DNA of 64,000 bases from Prostheceraeus crozeri (taxonomy: Eukaryota; Platyhelminthes; Polycladida; Euryleptidae). Position numbers and translations under genes: made by a program. The stretch spans positions 1 through 64,000 of the forward strand of contig CAJQUW010001973.1 of the NCBI GenBank assembly GCA_907163375.1. The letters are read 5' to 3'. The notes beneath the pieces were generated by a model. It was given only the letters and a program-made list of their open reading frames with translations, searched no databases and was not told the DNA's origin. This document shows, in pieces, positions 45,383-57,179 of this stretch; position 1 is the first letter of the stretch, and each line of letters starts with the position of its first letter.

Positions 45383-48300
45383 TCAATTTGAGTTGCAATT
45401 CACAAATGATGCAATGATAGTCCCTTCCATGCATGCCGACAGCAATGTTACATTATTGTTCGTCCAATACCAGTCAAGACTGACAACTGGTGCCCGATGA
45501 CCGCAGTTGATATTCACACTTTCTCCGGATCGATGAACCTGCAATGAAAGAAAACATCTATTATTCATTTTTAATACAGAAATCTAAGCAGGCAACAATT
45601 CCAGAATCAGTATGTACGGTGTATGTATGCAGTACAGTTGCGATTCAATGTTCCGTGTACAATAATGTTGGCATCGCCCATTTCCAGAGGTGGGAATGGA
45701 TTGAAAGGGAAAAGTATTCAAAACATATGGAGTCGATTTACAATTTTATAAAGACAGGGTGTAACAAAAAAATGCGAGACTCAATTTTAAAACTTTTAGG
45801 ACTTTTTGAGACCCATTTTTAGGACCTTCTATTTAAGGCTTTTTAGCAATTAAACTTTCCGATCAATTTATTTTCAAATTACTGGGTAGTGAGCATAGAG
45901 CTTCTAAGTAGACATTGTAAAAGAAGGATTTGCAGACTATCTGTTTATAATATTAACAGCAATGTTTCGCATACAACCTGTCTGCATCATCAGGCATTAT
46001 GACAAAGAAACCGACCAACGCTGTACTAAATTGCTTCACACACAAAACTGATCGATAATCTGTAGGCAAAAATGAGTGCATCGGGGACAAAATGCAAAAA
46101 CAAAAGTAAAAAATGTTTTCTTATATTTTTACTGCAATGCTTTTCGATCAATGTTCTTCATTTTCTGTCACTGTTTGTCCATTGAATTTTGTAGGTGTAT
46201 TATCTAATTGACAGCTCTTGCAATGTGCCCGCTGCACTCAGTTCTCCTGTAGTTAGATCATGTATTGGTTTTGTTGTGTGTGAAGCAATTTAGTACAGCG
46301 TCGGTTGGTCTCTTTGTCACAATGCCTGATATCATTCCTGATATCAGCCTGATTTCAATATGTCTGCGAAATATTGCTGTTAATATTATTAATATTACAG
46401 GTCCTCGGCAAATCCTTCCTTTAAAATGTTGGGTGATTCATTCTTATACTTTTTCATTAAAACTTTGTGAGCAGTGTTGCTCTATGTCGTGAAATGTATT
46501 TCATAAGACTTTCATTAAACAATAGGCAAGTTTTTTTAAAAAAAGTCAATTTGTATTTTGAGAAGATTTTCATTGCCTATAACCCCATCGTTCTAAGATA
46601 AATTTATTAACATATAACCTGATTCAAAAGAAATTCATTAAAAAAATCCCAAAACCACAACGAAAGTTGACAACATAGCAGAAAATCTAAATATTATCGC
46701 ACATCGCAGGATTTTGCCAAAATATCGCAGGGTGTAGGAGCACTGTTCCAGCTTGATAAGGCTCACCGCGTCGCTGTTATAGTGGCACTTTTAGTCGCTT
46801 TCACGCCAGGAAGCGTCGGTTCTATTCTACATCGGAGACCGCACAGACAAAATCCCTCTACTGAAGGAACTTGACAGATTTCGCAGTCAAATTTAGTGCT
46901 AAGCTGCAAATAAATCAGTCCCTGCTCTCGTTTGGTGATGAAATGAAGAATTGATTAGAAAAGTAAAACAGATTTATGAAGACATAGCAGCTGTCATAAT
47001 ACTGAAGTGCTGAACTGATATTTTCCAAGTATGTCCAGCATTTCTACATGATCATTTCGACAACCATACAACTGTCACACATCAAAATTAAAGATGAGCC
47101 AACATTTCTTTGAACATTTGTTTGCTTCATCAGTTTGTAAATGAAATATATATCACTTTGATGAAAAAATTAAGCACTTTGAAGTTCCTTGCTTTTAGAT
47201 TTTACGAAACGCAATAACGATTCTAAAAGCCTTTATAGGACCTTTGAAGATATTTAGGACTTTTTAGAACTTTTCTAGGGGAGATTCGGACCATTCTGTA
47301 GCACGGAAGAGAGATCAGGAAAGTGGCAATGTGCGGTTTGTGGAAGAGGAGTAGGCGTGAACTCGATCCAATGCACAGACTGTGCAGGTTGGACTCACGG
47401 ATGATGTTGTGGGTTGCGTGTTCCTATTCGAAGCTATCAGCATGCTACAACATTCCGATGTAACAAATGCGAAGCGCAAAATGGAGGAAACGCAGACCAA
47501 CATATGGGACTGAAGTTACCGGATGCAGTCAGCATTGTATTGACAGAGTGGGATCGGTTCGGGTGATGTGTTAAATGGAAACGGAGGTGCGAACACGTCA
47601 TTGGTAGTGAGAGCACGTTGTGCGTGGGGTAAATTCAGGGAGCTGCTGGGTTTGCTGGGAAAGACGGACATACCGTTCAGAGTATATGCTGCCTGTGTTC
47701 GAAACGCGATGATATATGGAATCGATACCTGGGGAACGACAGTGGAACGAATGATGAGGTTGGAGCGGACTGGACGAAAAATGATACACTGTAAATCTGG
47801 TATAAGCCTGAGAGACAGACTAGCAAGTGATGAGTTGCTGAGGCGAATGGGATTGGTTTCGGTAACGGAGGTGTTACGTAGAGATTGCTTGAGATGGATG
47901 GGACATGTGCTGCGAAAGGATGATACTGTTTGGTTGAAGAAGTGTTTTGAGATGGAATTTCCCGGACCAAGAGAAAGAGGAAGGCCAAGAACAACATGGT
48001 GCCAAGTGGTGGATGACATGCGTGCAGTTGGACTTATGAGGGCGGATGCCAAAGATCGAGATCGATGGAGAATGCAGCTATCAAGTGGAGTAACCGGCCA
48101 ACCCCTGCACAACCCAGCAAAATTGTCAATCTAATTTATCTAATTATCATAATCCCTCGCATTGTTGAAGAAGCCCATATGACAGAAAATATAGACAAGT
48201 TTCTGATGCATCATAATTGAGTCATAAACTTAGCCTACACCGATAGATGACGTCACATGATAGATGATTGATAAAAATCAGCGTCCACTAAAATCTGCAT

Positions 48301-51300
48301 TCCCACACGGCCAATACCTCAGTTGAACAGTTTCACTCTTGTGCTTCTATCTTGTTCATCCTCTTCACTCTTGTGCTTCGGTCATTTAACACTTTAATTC
48401 CGAGTGGTAACTTCTTCTAAGGATCGTTGTCCCCAGGGCGCCCAAATAAGTAGTCAAATTGAAGAGGAGATCAACGCGGATCTAATGGTGCCACTCCCTA
48501 CCTCGTACGATTTCTAGAACAACCGCAAATTGCATTTGAAATTATTTTTAAATAACTATTTTTAATGATAAGCTCGCTCGCAAATAATGAATTAATCTTG
48601 AAAATCCTTGATAATTTCTTTCTCGATTCAAAACTATTTCTATAAGCATATATGACCATTTGGAGTAGACAGAATAGCAAAACTAATTCTAATTCAGATT
48701 CATTTAATCCATTAATGACGAGTGTATCATCAAAAATTAGTTTTTTATTTAAAAGCTTTTCAAATGCAATTTGCGGGCGTTCTAGGAATCTTACGAGGTC
48801 AGGAGTCGCACCATTAGAACCGCGTTGATATCCTCTTCACTTCTGCTACCTATTTTGACGCCCTGGGAACAACGTTGTCTGACAAAATGAGGGTCAATGT
48901 ATATTGAAGAAGCTGTCAGTCGTCATTACTGGGCTGAATGCACGTGTCTAAGTAAGTTTGCAAATGATGCTTTTTCGACAAAATACTACTTGATCGAAGT
49001 CAGACTTTGATAGATTTCTCAGGTTTCAATGGTTTATCGTTCATGCCAATTGAATGCAATTGATTTCGTGGGCAGATTTATCCGATCCCACTGAGTTTAG
49101 CTTCACTCATCCTCCGTATGTGGTGCATCCAAATCAATCTCAGCCTTCTGATGATATCGAGGATGTTCTCCAGACCAATTGCATCATTCGACTTCCTGTC
49201 TGACATTAGGACGTCACATGATCATCGGATTACACGCACCTCCGTCTGCTCAAGCAATTATTCAAGAAAGGAAAGCTGCGGCCAGGACTCGCTTCCATAG
49301 GTCATTGCTGAGATTTAATTAACCTAGAATTACATTATTCGTCTATTATTTGATTTTATCCTGTCTCCACTCAAAACATGAAGCCATGCTAAAACATCAA
49401 TTAATGGTAAGACAGCTATGGTAAACCACAGTCGATAACATCGTCGATGAAACATGGAAGTGTCAACGAGGTAGAGTGCGATGCTGAATCGGTTTGGACA
49501 GAAGTTCTTTGAGACTTGACCGTTCCCGCTTTCAACGTTCGTTTTCACCTCTGTCATCTTTTAGACATTAATTTCATTTTACTCTTATCTTGTACAAAGT
49601 AGTATCAGTTCTAATGCAATTTTGTGATGGTTCTTACAGTACATTTAGATATCTAGGTGTATCTCTTGTGTTCCTCAATTCATACATTAATTAATTCAAT
49701 GATGCTGAGTTAATCTAAATAATGACTCGATACTTCAGAAAATGAATTTAGAAATCACTTACGTCATATATTTTCATCGCAGAACCTGCACATGTCAGAA
49801 GGCTTCTGTTATCAGGTCCAAGGCTTATTATTTGTCCACGTGGCACATGCAACACTTGTTTGAAGCCTCCAGTTCGAATCAATTCAAACGGTCCTGCGAC
49901 ACCGGAATGGAGGATGGGAATTGGGGATGTAGTGATGGGACGAAGGTCCGGCAAAGTCCATGCATGCAAGCGGCCTTCTGTACCTAAACTATAACAGCAA
50001 CGACCATCGGAAGATAACAGGACTGAGAGACATTCGGCGTTGGGATGACTGTGAGCTTGCTTCACTAGAGTCCTGAAAATGGGAAAATGCTTCCATTTAA
50101 AAATGTGACATTACCCTGAAATTTTAATAATATCCCAACTATCATACATACATGAACTACATATACTTCATCGAACATCACCGCCCAGCATATTGTACGA
50201 CCTCTAAAACGTACGAGTAGTTGTAAAACTTGCATAACTTTCGCTTGCATGCAGTTGCATTTACGAAATAGTTTAAGATGCTTTGGTGGACAATCGATCC
50301 ACGATACTTGCCTTAATGTCGGCGGTCACAATTGTGACGAGCATTTATTATTCATTGATATATAATATTGATTGATGTGTATATACAATACTGATGTGTG
50401 GTGGTTGACAGAGTCGCATTAGTGGCTCGTAGCTCGCACAGGTCCAGTTAACCTTGATCGTAGGTTCGAATCCTACCAACCGCACATCTTTTACATGGCA
50501 ATTTGATCTATCGTCTATTCAATTTCATTCTGTTGTTAAATGAATGTAATGAGTAGTAAATTCCTCATTACCTGATAAAATAGCCTTATTTATGATGATA
50601 AAGTAGCCTGTGTCATCATACTACATAAACTGAGTGACTCAATTTTTACATTTCAGATTGACCTACTCTGGATAATGATTAACTTTAAGAAAATATAAGG
50701 TGCATTCACTATATCGCGTAAAATTCTAAAGACTACAATTTACCATATGCACCGGCAGAAATTGAAAATTATCATTAGGAAGCATTAAAATAAAAATTGT
50801 TTTTGATACTAGCTATAAAATAATTGTGAAGCTGTGCTGTTTATAAAAGTAATGCAAACTCTTATAAGCATTGTATTACGACTGTCACAGCCTTCATTGA
50901 TGTGTGAAATGGAAAAGATTAATGTACTTTGTACAAATGATCGATCATCTGTCTGTAGCCCATCAAAGACCTTAAATTTCCACCATGTACGTGTGAAAAG
51001 TATGGGAGTAAAAATGCAAGATTTTCGAATAAATATATGCAGGATCTATAACATACCACTACCAATCGTCGAACAATAGAATTTATGCATGCTAATATGC
51101 GTAGGACTTTTTAGCTTGATATTAAGGACCTGCGAAGTTTTTAGATTTGATTCAATTCGAAAAAATTAGAATCGGATCGGTTCAGCTGGCAAAAATCTCA
51201 AGTTTTTCAAAGTTTTTCTATCTATTGATATATAGCCTCTTCTCGTCGGCAAATCTTGTGCATGACGATGTAATAGCCAATTGATGGTAGATTCTCACTG

Positions 51301-52523
51301 AAATAGGATGACAATGTCGGCTACTAAACAAGTGAGTCAGTCGAACCAGTTAATGTGTGTTAGATGTTGTTCAGACAAGACCAAGCTTCAGAGAGACGAA
51401 CTTAACCGTATTTTCTACCCACATCCAAAAAATTTATGCAGATCGGACAAGTAAATTTTGCATTAGAGACGAGAACGTGAAGCGTAGAGATGTGAACAGC
51501 TTGCTTTGACTTCATCTGTTCGACGCATTATTGTTAGTCGTGTGTGCATTGTTCTCTCTCCCTCTTCGTCTCATTCACTGATATTTGAAATCTTCCCAAG
51601 ACCACTTGGCCCACCACCTTGGCACACCTTTTTTAAGCCTAATATAAGGGATGTGGCCTGGTCATCATCACTTCGCGAGTTGTCAGGAAATGACTTTGTT
51701 GACCTCAAGTGCTTTCTCCTCAGATGATGAGGTCAGAAGAAGCCAGATCAAGCTGCTGACATCGCTGTACTTCAAGTTGTCGCCTCTAATTCAAAAAGTA
51801 CTTGTCCGATTTGGCTTGTGGTTAGAAAATATCTTCACTTACGTGTACTTAAAGTTTTGTGACGGATTATTTCTACATTATCGTTTTCTACGGATTTTAG
51901 AAAAAATTGAAAACGTGGGGGATGACCCATAAGAACCAAGATCTCTATGATTCGATTCGATTCGCGAGTCACGACCCGACTTCATTTGAGATTCAATTCG
52001 ACTCTACTGAATTGCCGATGAAATTCATTCATCATAATTTTAGTCGGCCACGACTGAAAGCCGCACAGTCACAAGTAAAGATGAACATGACAGTAGCTTA
52101 CCAGTTGTTGAGATCGTACACGCGAAGATAGCCATCTGCACACCCAGCTACGACAAGACGGTCGTCAACAGTAATGGCACACGTGTTCGCAGGTGCCGAG
52201 TCTTCAGGTCCCACTGTGAGCTCTCCTTCAGCTCTCATAGTTGTGAGATCCCAGACAGCAAGGCGGCCGCGTCGTTGAGTAGTGGACTGAGCTGATTGGT
52301 CTGGAGAGCGCTGCGGAGGCATCATGGCGGTGGAGGATTGATGACTCATGGCACCAAGGATGAATTTGTCGCCTTTGGGTGAGCATTTGACGAGGTGTAC
52401 TCTGAGGATGAGATAGAAGATATTTGAAGTGTTGAACATCATCAGAGATATGTACGCACATGATGTAACATTTGCCGATAACAGGCGTGGACTGAGGCGT
52501 GTGACTATTTCCACTTTCGCCGA
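45383..52523 (-). CDS. WD40-repeat protein, C-terminal four exons
   Basis: Exons on the minus strand: 52523-52456, 52401-52102, 50072-49763 and 45538-45383 (TGA stop). All junctions are in phase and use GT-AG: donors GTACAT, GTAAGC and GTAAGT, acceptors TAG, CCTCAG, TTTCAG and TTGCAG. The product has several WD repeats: VHLVKCSPKGDKFILGA ... GRLAVWDL, CAITVDDRLVVAGCADGYLRVYDL, LSVLLSSDGRCCYSLGTEGRLHAW, IISLGPDNRSLLTCAG ... MKIYD and HRAPVVSLDW ... LLSACMEGTI. WD repeats form beta-propellers that act as protein-binding platforms; the partner is unknown. The gene start lies further right, outside the exons I can support; the 68-bp exon is the least certain. Introns hold LINE scraps, foldbacks and a SINE. 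I do not recognise the orthologue. It looks like an intact host gene. Confidence 0.8.
45945..46400. repeat. foldback (hairpin) repeat with arms of about 110-140 bp
   Basis: Left arm 45945-46053 and right arm 46257-46400 are inverted copies (shared AACCGACCAACGCTGTAC, AATTGCTTCACACAC and TTAACAGCAAT). The right arm has a small internal repeat of TGATATCA. It lies in the last intron of the WD40 gene, downstream of a solitary hAT-like end (CAGGGTGTAACA at 45755). Confidence 0.75.
46401..47300. other. intronic sequence, possible hAT-like remnant
   Basis: Near 47225-47280 are repeats of AGGACTTTTTAG similar to those at 45785-45835, which suggests both belong to one decayed element starting at 45755. 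No right end with matching termini was found. The middle shows nothing. Confidence 0.35.
47310..48134 (+). mobile_element. LINE 3' fragment (reverse-transcriptase C-terminus with PHD-like finger)
   Basis: A PHD-like finger comes first (about 47325-47490): WQCAVCG, GVNSIQCTDC, GWTHG, FRCNKC, with one stop inside. Then an open frame (47568-48134) reads RVYAACVRNAMIYGIDTW, RLERTGRKMIH, SLRDRLASDELLRRMG, LRWMGHVLRKDD, RGRPRTTW. These are the standard blocks at the C-terminal end of reverse transcriptases of CR1/RTE-like LINEs in aquatic invertebrates. The 5' part of the element is missing, which is usual for 5'-truncated LINE insertions. It lies in the last WD40-gene intron, antisense to the gene. 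Confidence 0.8.
48422..48880. repeat. foldback repeat with arms of about 130-190 bp
   Basis: Left arm (48422-48600) and right arm (48690-48880) are inverted copies with about 80 percent identity by eye: CCCAGGGCG, GAAGAGGA-ATCAACGCGG, TCTAATGGTGC, CGCAAATTGCATTTGAAA. The loop is AT-rich. It lies in the last WD40-gene intron. Confidence 0.75.
49085..49305 (-). mobile_element. LINE 3' fragment, second short copy
   Basis: Read on the minus strand: MTYGSESWPQ, then TEVRVIR, SDRKSNDAIGLENILDIIRR and WMHHIRRM, with stops between. These match the YGxETW, RMIRW, SLKDRxSxxEL and GHVxRM blocks of the same type of LINE as 47310-48134. Confidence 0.65.
50401..50560 (+). repeat. tRNA-derived SINE (family with CCGCACATC)
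   Basis: The head can form a 7-bp acceptor-like stem (GTGGTTG 50401-50407 with CAACCGC 50477-50483) and has a B-box GGTTCGAATCC (50463-50473). The tail CCGCACATCTTTTACATGG and ATCTATCGTCTATTCAATTTC matches the copies at 12180-12640 and 25660. It lies in a WD40-gene intron. Confidence 0.7.
51405..51933. repeat. truncated copy of the foldback element at 60806-61409
   Basis: Shares TTTTCTACCCACAT, GACAAGTAAATTTTG, ATTCAAAAAGTACTTGTC and AAAACGTGGGGGATGACCC with the full copy. The left terminal 100 bp is missing. Confidence 0.7.
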
Positions 52524-52529
52524 CTACTA

Positions 52530-53265
52530 ATACAATAAATATCATTAAATTCGCATGCATGTAACTTACACTCAGAGAAAGAGCCCCATTACAAGAATGT
52601 ACTGCAAACGCAACTGCACACATCAAGATTGACGATCTTACGATCATGCGGAAAGTTAAATATACATATTACTGTTCAAGAAAAATTGTAGCATGTGACA
52701 AATCAGACAAATTGTTTACAGAAAATCAATACTGGCAACTGATCGATAAAGCACAATTTTAGGCATCACTTAGAAATTGTTCATTTAGTTGGAGGCATTC
52801 ATCTGAAGTTTTCATAAAGCCTCAGGACAATTCAGGAGACAAAGCTACAAAAATGTGAAATAGAATGATAAATTACAGGCTCGCTATCAAGCCCTGCGTG
52901 TTGTTTCAAACTATTTACAATCATCATCATTGATCGCTTCAGTATAAGTCTTACAGATCTTGCTGCGGGTGTACTTCATTGCTTTGCATATCAGCTACTG
53001 CAGATCATTTTACAAAGATGAAGGAGTTGAAACATCACGGCAATTCCTGCACCTTAATGATGCTTGATGGATGGAATTCAATCCAATATTCCCTAGCACT
53101 GCCTACCGGCATTCATATTTCATCTACCCAAGTCCAGATTCACAATACTGTCATTCTAGACCTGCGAAGACATGAGACCAACTTGCACTTGGAGTATCTT
53201 CTTTTATCTTAAACCAATTTCCATAAGGTGGCTAGGAAAACCTCATGTGATCAAGACCACCGTGG
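52530..53265. other. nothing recognised
   Basis: Should lie in a WD40-gene intron or hold upstream exons, but I could not identify another WD-repeat exon here. Confidence 0.35.
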
Positions 53266-53382
53266 TTACGGACAGTAACTTATAGCTCAGTTGGTTACGG
53301 ACCGTGCTTCAGTAGGGAACTGCAGAAGGTACAGGGTTCGAGTTTGTCCGCCTCGGGAGGTATCACCGCTCTCATTAGAGGC
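53266..53382 (+). repeat. tRNA-derived SINE, 5' part (split by a hAT element)
   Basis: TATAGCTCAGTTGGTTACGG is an A-box-like tRNA head and GGTTCGAGT a B-box. The sequence breaks at TTAGAGGC (53375-53382) and resumes after CTAGAGGC (54201-54208). Confidence 0.7.
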
Positions 53383-54200
53383 AAGGGATTATCAAAAATT
53401 AATTGACCTCAATTAATTTTCAATCAATTGCAACCAATTAATTGATTGGTTAGAATAAACAATCTCAATTAATTGATTGATATTTTTCCAATTCCAATTA
53501 ATAAATTGCTGCATTTTCCAATTCCAATCAATTAATTGTCATCTGCTAGTAGTCTAGATTGCTTGTCTAATTTCGCCTCTGTCGTCTTTTACTTATTATA
53601 ATTCACAATTACAGTAAGTATTTCAGGTTGCAAGCAGCAACAGCGTTAAGATTCATGAGTAGTCACAAATTCATGTTTGTTTCAATTAGACCAGACCACG
53701 CAGTCCTAAAAAGCAAGAGAAATTTCTCCACTCAATCGTTACTGATGAAAACAATGGAGAGAATCACGAACGCCTGCATGAACTATTTGCCAAGGGCATC
53801 GCTGCATCTGTGAGAATTCTAGGGAAATTATCCGCTTGTCTGATTGGTCTGACTAATCGCAATATTAAAGCATACAAAATGGTTGGCATAGCTACTATAT
53901 TAGCAATATTGCCTAATTTCAAGCCCAGGAAATTTCTAAGACCATAGGTTCTTTGTTGCTGTGCAACGTGTGTATAGTTAAACAAATATTGGATCAAGTA
54001 GTAATGCTATAAAGTTACAGAAACTGCTCGAATTCTGGATTCCAATGTCAATTAATTGATTGGTTCACAATTCCAGTTAATTGATTGATATGTTCTCCAA
54101 TTTCAGCTAATTAATTGGTTCATAACTCCAATTCCAAGTAATTGATTCAAATATATTTTCTCATTTCAATTAAATTGCAATCAATTATTGACAATCCCCG
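53383..54200. mobile_element. non-autonomous hAT element with CAATTAATTGATT subterminal arrays, inserted in a SINE
   Basis: 818 bp bounded by TTAGAGGC and CTAGAGGC, 7 of 8 equal, as an 8-bp target duplication. Inverted ends AAGGGATTATCAA and, inverted, CGGGGATTGTCAA. The first 150 bp and last 160 bp are filled with about five to seven copies each of CAATTAATTGATTGG-like words, often alternating with TTCCAATTCCAA. The centre (53540-54040) has no recognisable gene. Confidence 0.8.
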
Positions 54201-54320
54201 CTAGAGGCTACTTACCCTAACCTGATGAGAGTTGCGAGTGTGTGAAGGCTGCCCCACTCCTGGCTTGCTTGCATGGCTTCGTACCTTGGGTGGGGCACGG
54301 ATGAGTAAAAAAATGTCCAA
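54201..54320 (+). repeat. SINE 3' part, continuing 53266-53382
   Basis: Reads CTACTTACCCTAACCTGATG, GTTGCGAGTGTGTGAAGGCT and CCTTGGGTGGGGCACGGATG. The same 3' part appears at 18072-18200. Confidence 0.7.
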
Positions 54321-55395
54321 ACTTTTATCATTTTTGAATCTTGAAAACAATGTCAAGTGCACATGAGTCTAATGCATGTTGCAGTTTAATTTGTACTTAT
54401 TTCATAATTAAGAAAATCAACAAAATTGTAAGTTTATTCTAGATAAGAGTAGGACAAGAACGGGACAGGGACACTTTACAAGAACTGTAGAGTAGAAATC
54501 ACAAAATAGGGATGATGGCTAACAGTCCAGCTAGCATGTGCCTCCTGGCATTGCGGCGTGTATGGAATGATGAATCTGATTTCGCTTAGATTAGCTCAAT
54601 TCCCGTAATGGTGACTGAAGAAACTTCTATCTGTCGAACTTGGATATCAAATGCAGCGGCGGTTGTGTTCACCTACATTCATATTCTCTGGTAAAAGCAA
54701 TTCGAGCGGTTTATCCGACTTCCCACAAGTTTCTCAAAAATAATTTTTGCATTATGATTGTTGGCCTAAATTACCTGACTTTACTAGGCCAACCACGCTC
54801 CTGGCTGTGTAACTCAACAACATACAAGGATATAATTTTATAGGCCAGAATAACCATATTTTCAAGTGTGAATAGCATATCATGGAACTCCTATAATGTA
54901 TTTAAGGTTTCTCAACCTTTTATGGTCTACCGCCAGTTGAATATTAGACCACCCCTAATCGTACCAACCCCTCCCTACTGCCCCCTCGACGCTTGGCAGT
55001 AGCGTCCCCGATCAGAAACCCTGGTCTACATAATGCTTAAGATACTACATAACCGGATGGTCAGCAAAGCACCTTATGCCTCGAATGCACTTCAGCAACG
55101 TCATCTTGAAACATCTGTGCATAATTTGACGAATCTGGCGGATTTGTCATAATAATAGAAAAATATTGTAGAGTGTCAGTTTGCCTGGAAATATAACAGG
55201 AAGAAATTCAAGCACTTAATTCCACAAGTAGCTCTGCTTTTACTTATCCTGATTTTGCCTTGCGGATATCTTTCTACTCTGCGTCCATCTGACACACTGC
55301 AATCCTTTACGATTATCAGTCGCATGGCAAAGTCAGACTAAGTGAAAGCTGGGTCGTCTGTTGTACAGTCCATCATCTTGTTCGACCATTCTCGA
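54321..55395. other. nothing recognised
   Basis: Short frames only; no repeat structure or gene signal seen. Confidence 0.4.
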
Positions 55396-56094
55396 TGTGC
55401 TACGCTAGTTTGGGTCTCTCCTATCCGTGCTAAAGAGTTCTTGCAGGAGAAAATGCAGCGTCTACGGCTATTGAATTTAGTGCTTGAATTTTCTAAGTAA
55501 ATAGACATCATTCCATGAATTGTCTATATTAATTGTGAAGAAGTACAGTCAGTCAGGATGTAGTAAATTCAATGATGTGCTTATTCAATGTACGCGTCGT
55601 GTATTACATCTAAGCAGGGAGCGAGCTGCAAACACAGATTTTTTACTTGTTCAAATCAAACAGGATATCATTAGAGTTAGAATTGGATGGATATTATTCA
55701 TCAATCAACAATAAGAAAATAATAGACAGGTAATGTTTAATACGCTGTGCTACGCTAGTTTGGGTCTCTCCTATCCGTGCTAAAGAGTTCTTGCAGGAGA
55801 AAATGCAGCGTCTACGGCTATTGAATTTAGTGCTTGAATTTTCTAAGTAAATAGACATCATTCCATGAATTGTCTATATTAATTGTGAAGAAGTACAGTC
55901 AGTCAGGATGTAGTAAATTCAATGATGTGCTTATTCAATGTACGCGTCGTGTATTACATCTAAGCAGGGAGCGAGCTGCAAACACAGATTTTTTACTTGT
56001 TCAAATCAAACAGGATATCATTAGAGTTAGAATTGGATGGATATTATTCATCAATCAACAATAAGAAAATAATAGACAGGTAATGTTTAATACG
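55396..56094. repeat. exact tandem duplication of a 350-bp unit
   Basis: 55396-55744 and 55746-56094 agree base for base by eye, at a spacing of 350. The unit ends GTAATGTTTAATACG and contains a 64-codon open frame with no similarity, present twice only because of the duplication. Two units, no flanking decay. Confidence 0.9.
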
Positions 56095-56095
56095 A

Positions 56096-56600
56096 CAAAA
56101 GCTCCCGTTAGCAGTAATATATAAGATAATTTGCAAATTAAAACGTACGTCACAGTTTAACAAGCGTGACAACAAAAATGAAAATTAAGGCAGCACATAT
56201 ACTATATTGAAATCGAGCAATGTGTGAAATGAGACGACACCAAAAGAGACAATAATTTGTGTAACTAATGAGTACTGTAACATGAAAATAAAAAAAGGAA
56301 GGCAACATTGTGGCGTTTATAAAGTTATAGCCATAACTATTGGTGTATTCTTCAAACTTTTCTTGAAGATATAATTGCGCCATGCATAAAGGTCGCACAT
56401 GAAGTGCATGTCATCTTATATCAAGTTGCTTCCTGTATTCAAATAAATGGAAACTTCATTAATTTTGTAATTATACCTTCAAATTTTCAATATGCAAGCA
56501 AAAGGATGCTATAAGATGAACTTGATATGATGCTTATAATATCAAAACTTAATAGGAATATTCAAAATATCTAAATATTTATGATCTTATGATTACTTAC
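56096..56600. other. nothing recognised
   Basis: AT-rich, no coding or repeat signal identified. Confidence 0.4.
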
Positions 56601-56734
56601 TTAATCATATTTCCATCTGGTTGATATCTGAAGTATAAACCAGAATAGGTAGTAAAGCAAACATAGATTTCCATCCCAAACAGAGGTGCGTTCTCGTGTG
56701 TGGCAACGTTTACATATTCCATTTTGCGGACACC
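56601..56734 (-). CDS. possible single exon of unknown gene
   Basis: The minus strand has an open stretch of 134 bp between a CAG acceptor (56735-56737) and a strong donor GTAAGTAATC (56600 downward). It would encode GVRKMEYVNVATHENAPL, then FGMEIYVCFTT and YFRYQPDGN. The composition looks protein-like, but the region before the acceptor has a poor pyrimidine tract and a SINE begins only 60 bp further. I do not recognise it. It could be an upstream exon of the WD40 gene (same strand), an exon of another gene, or chance. Confidence 0.3.
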
Positions 56735-56794
56735 CTGCATGCATGGTGCAATATCCAACTGCATAATGATCATAAGGTGTATCCATGACACATT

Positions 56795-56885
56795 GGATAC
56801 GTGCTTGGCCTAGCGAGCCTTGGTCGGTCGAGGTCGAGTCTCGAAAGTGTCTTTGTAAGTAGGGCAGGAAGGACATCCGGACATA
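56795..56885 (+). repeat. partial SINE (family with GGAAGGGCATCCGG)
   Basis: GTGCTTGGCCTAGCGAGCCT, GGTCGAGTCTCGAAAGTGTC and GGCAGGAAGGACATCCGG follow the copies at 19672 and 59748. The first 20 bases of the head are missing. Confidence 0.65.
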
Positions 56886-57179
56886 TTCTTTTGTTTTACA
56901 GCTGGCAATTATTTCATATGGCAATCTCGGAGATGATGAATAAAAAACTGGAAAAATTCGCGAAAACCTAATCTGGAAAATGTTATCAAAATTTATAAGA
57001 TGCTACTGAACTTATCTTAGCATTTGAATAGTAGGCCTCTACTTATCTTGAAATGCAGGCGTATAAACAACCACTGTTGAGCTATTTGAGAATACGACAT
57101 TTCTAAATTAATGTTCATGCAACACATGCATTGTGACGAATGTTGTTACATGTCTTCTGGTGAGAATTGATGTAATATG

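Noticed and set aside
45755-47300. A complete hAT element starting CAGGGTGTAACA
   Set aside because: I could not find the inverted partner end. Similar AGGACTTTTTAG words near 47250 and 51110 suggest a broken element without definable limits.
53266-53345. Possible functional tRNA gene (TAGCTCAGTTGG and GGTTCGAGT)
   Set aside because: No closed acceptor stem, and the sequence continues into a SINE body that recurs at 18072-18200. It is a SINE head.
55520-56064. Two identical 64-codon open frames as a gene pair
   Set aside because: They are identical only because of the exact 350-bp tandem duplication. No similarity or splice signals.
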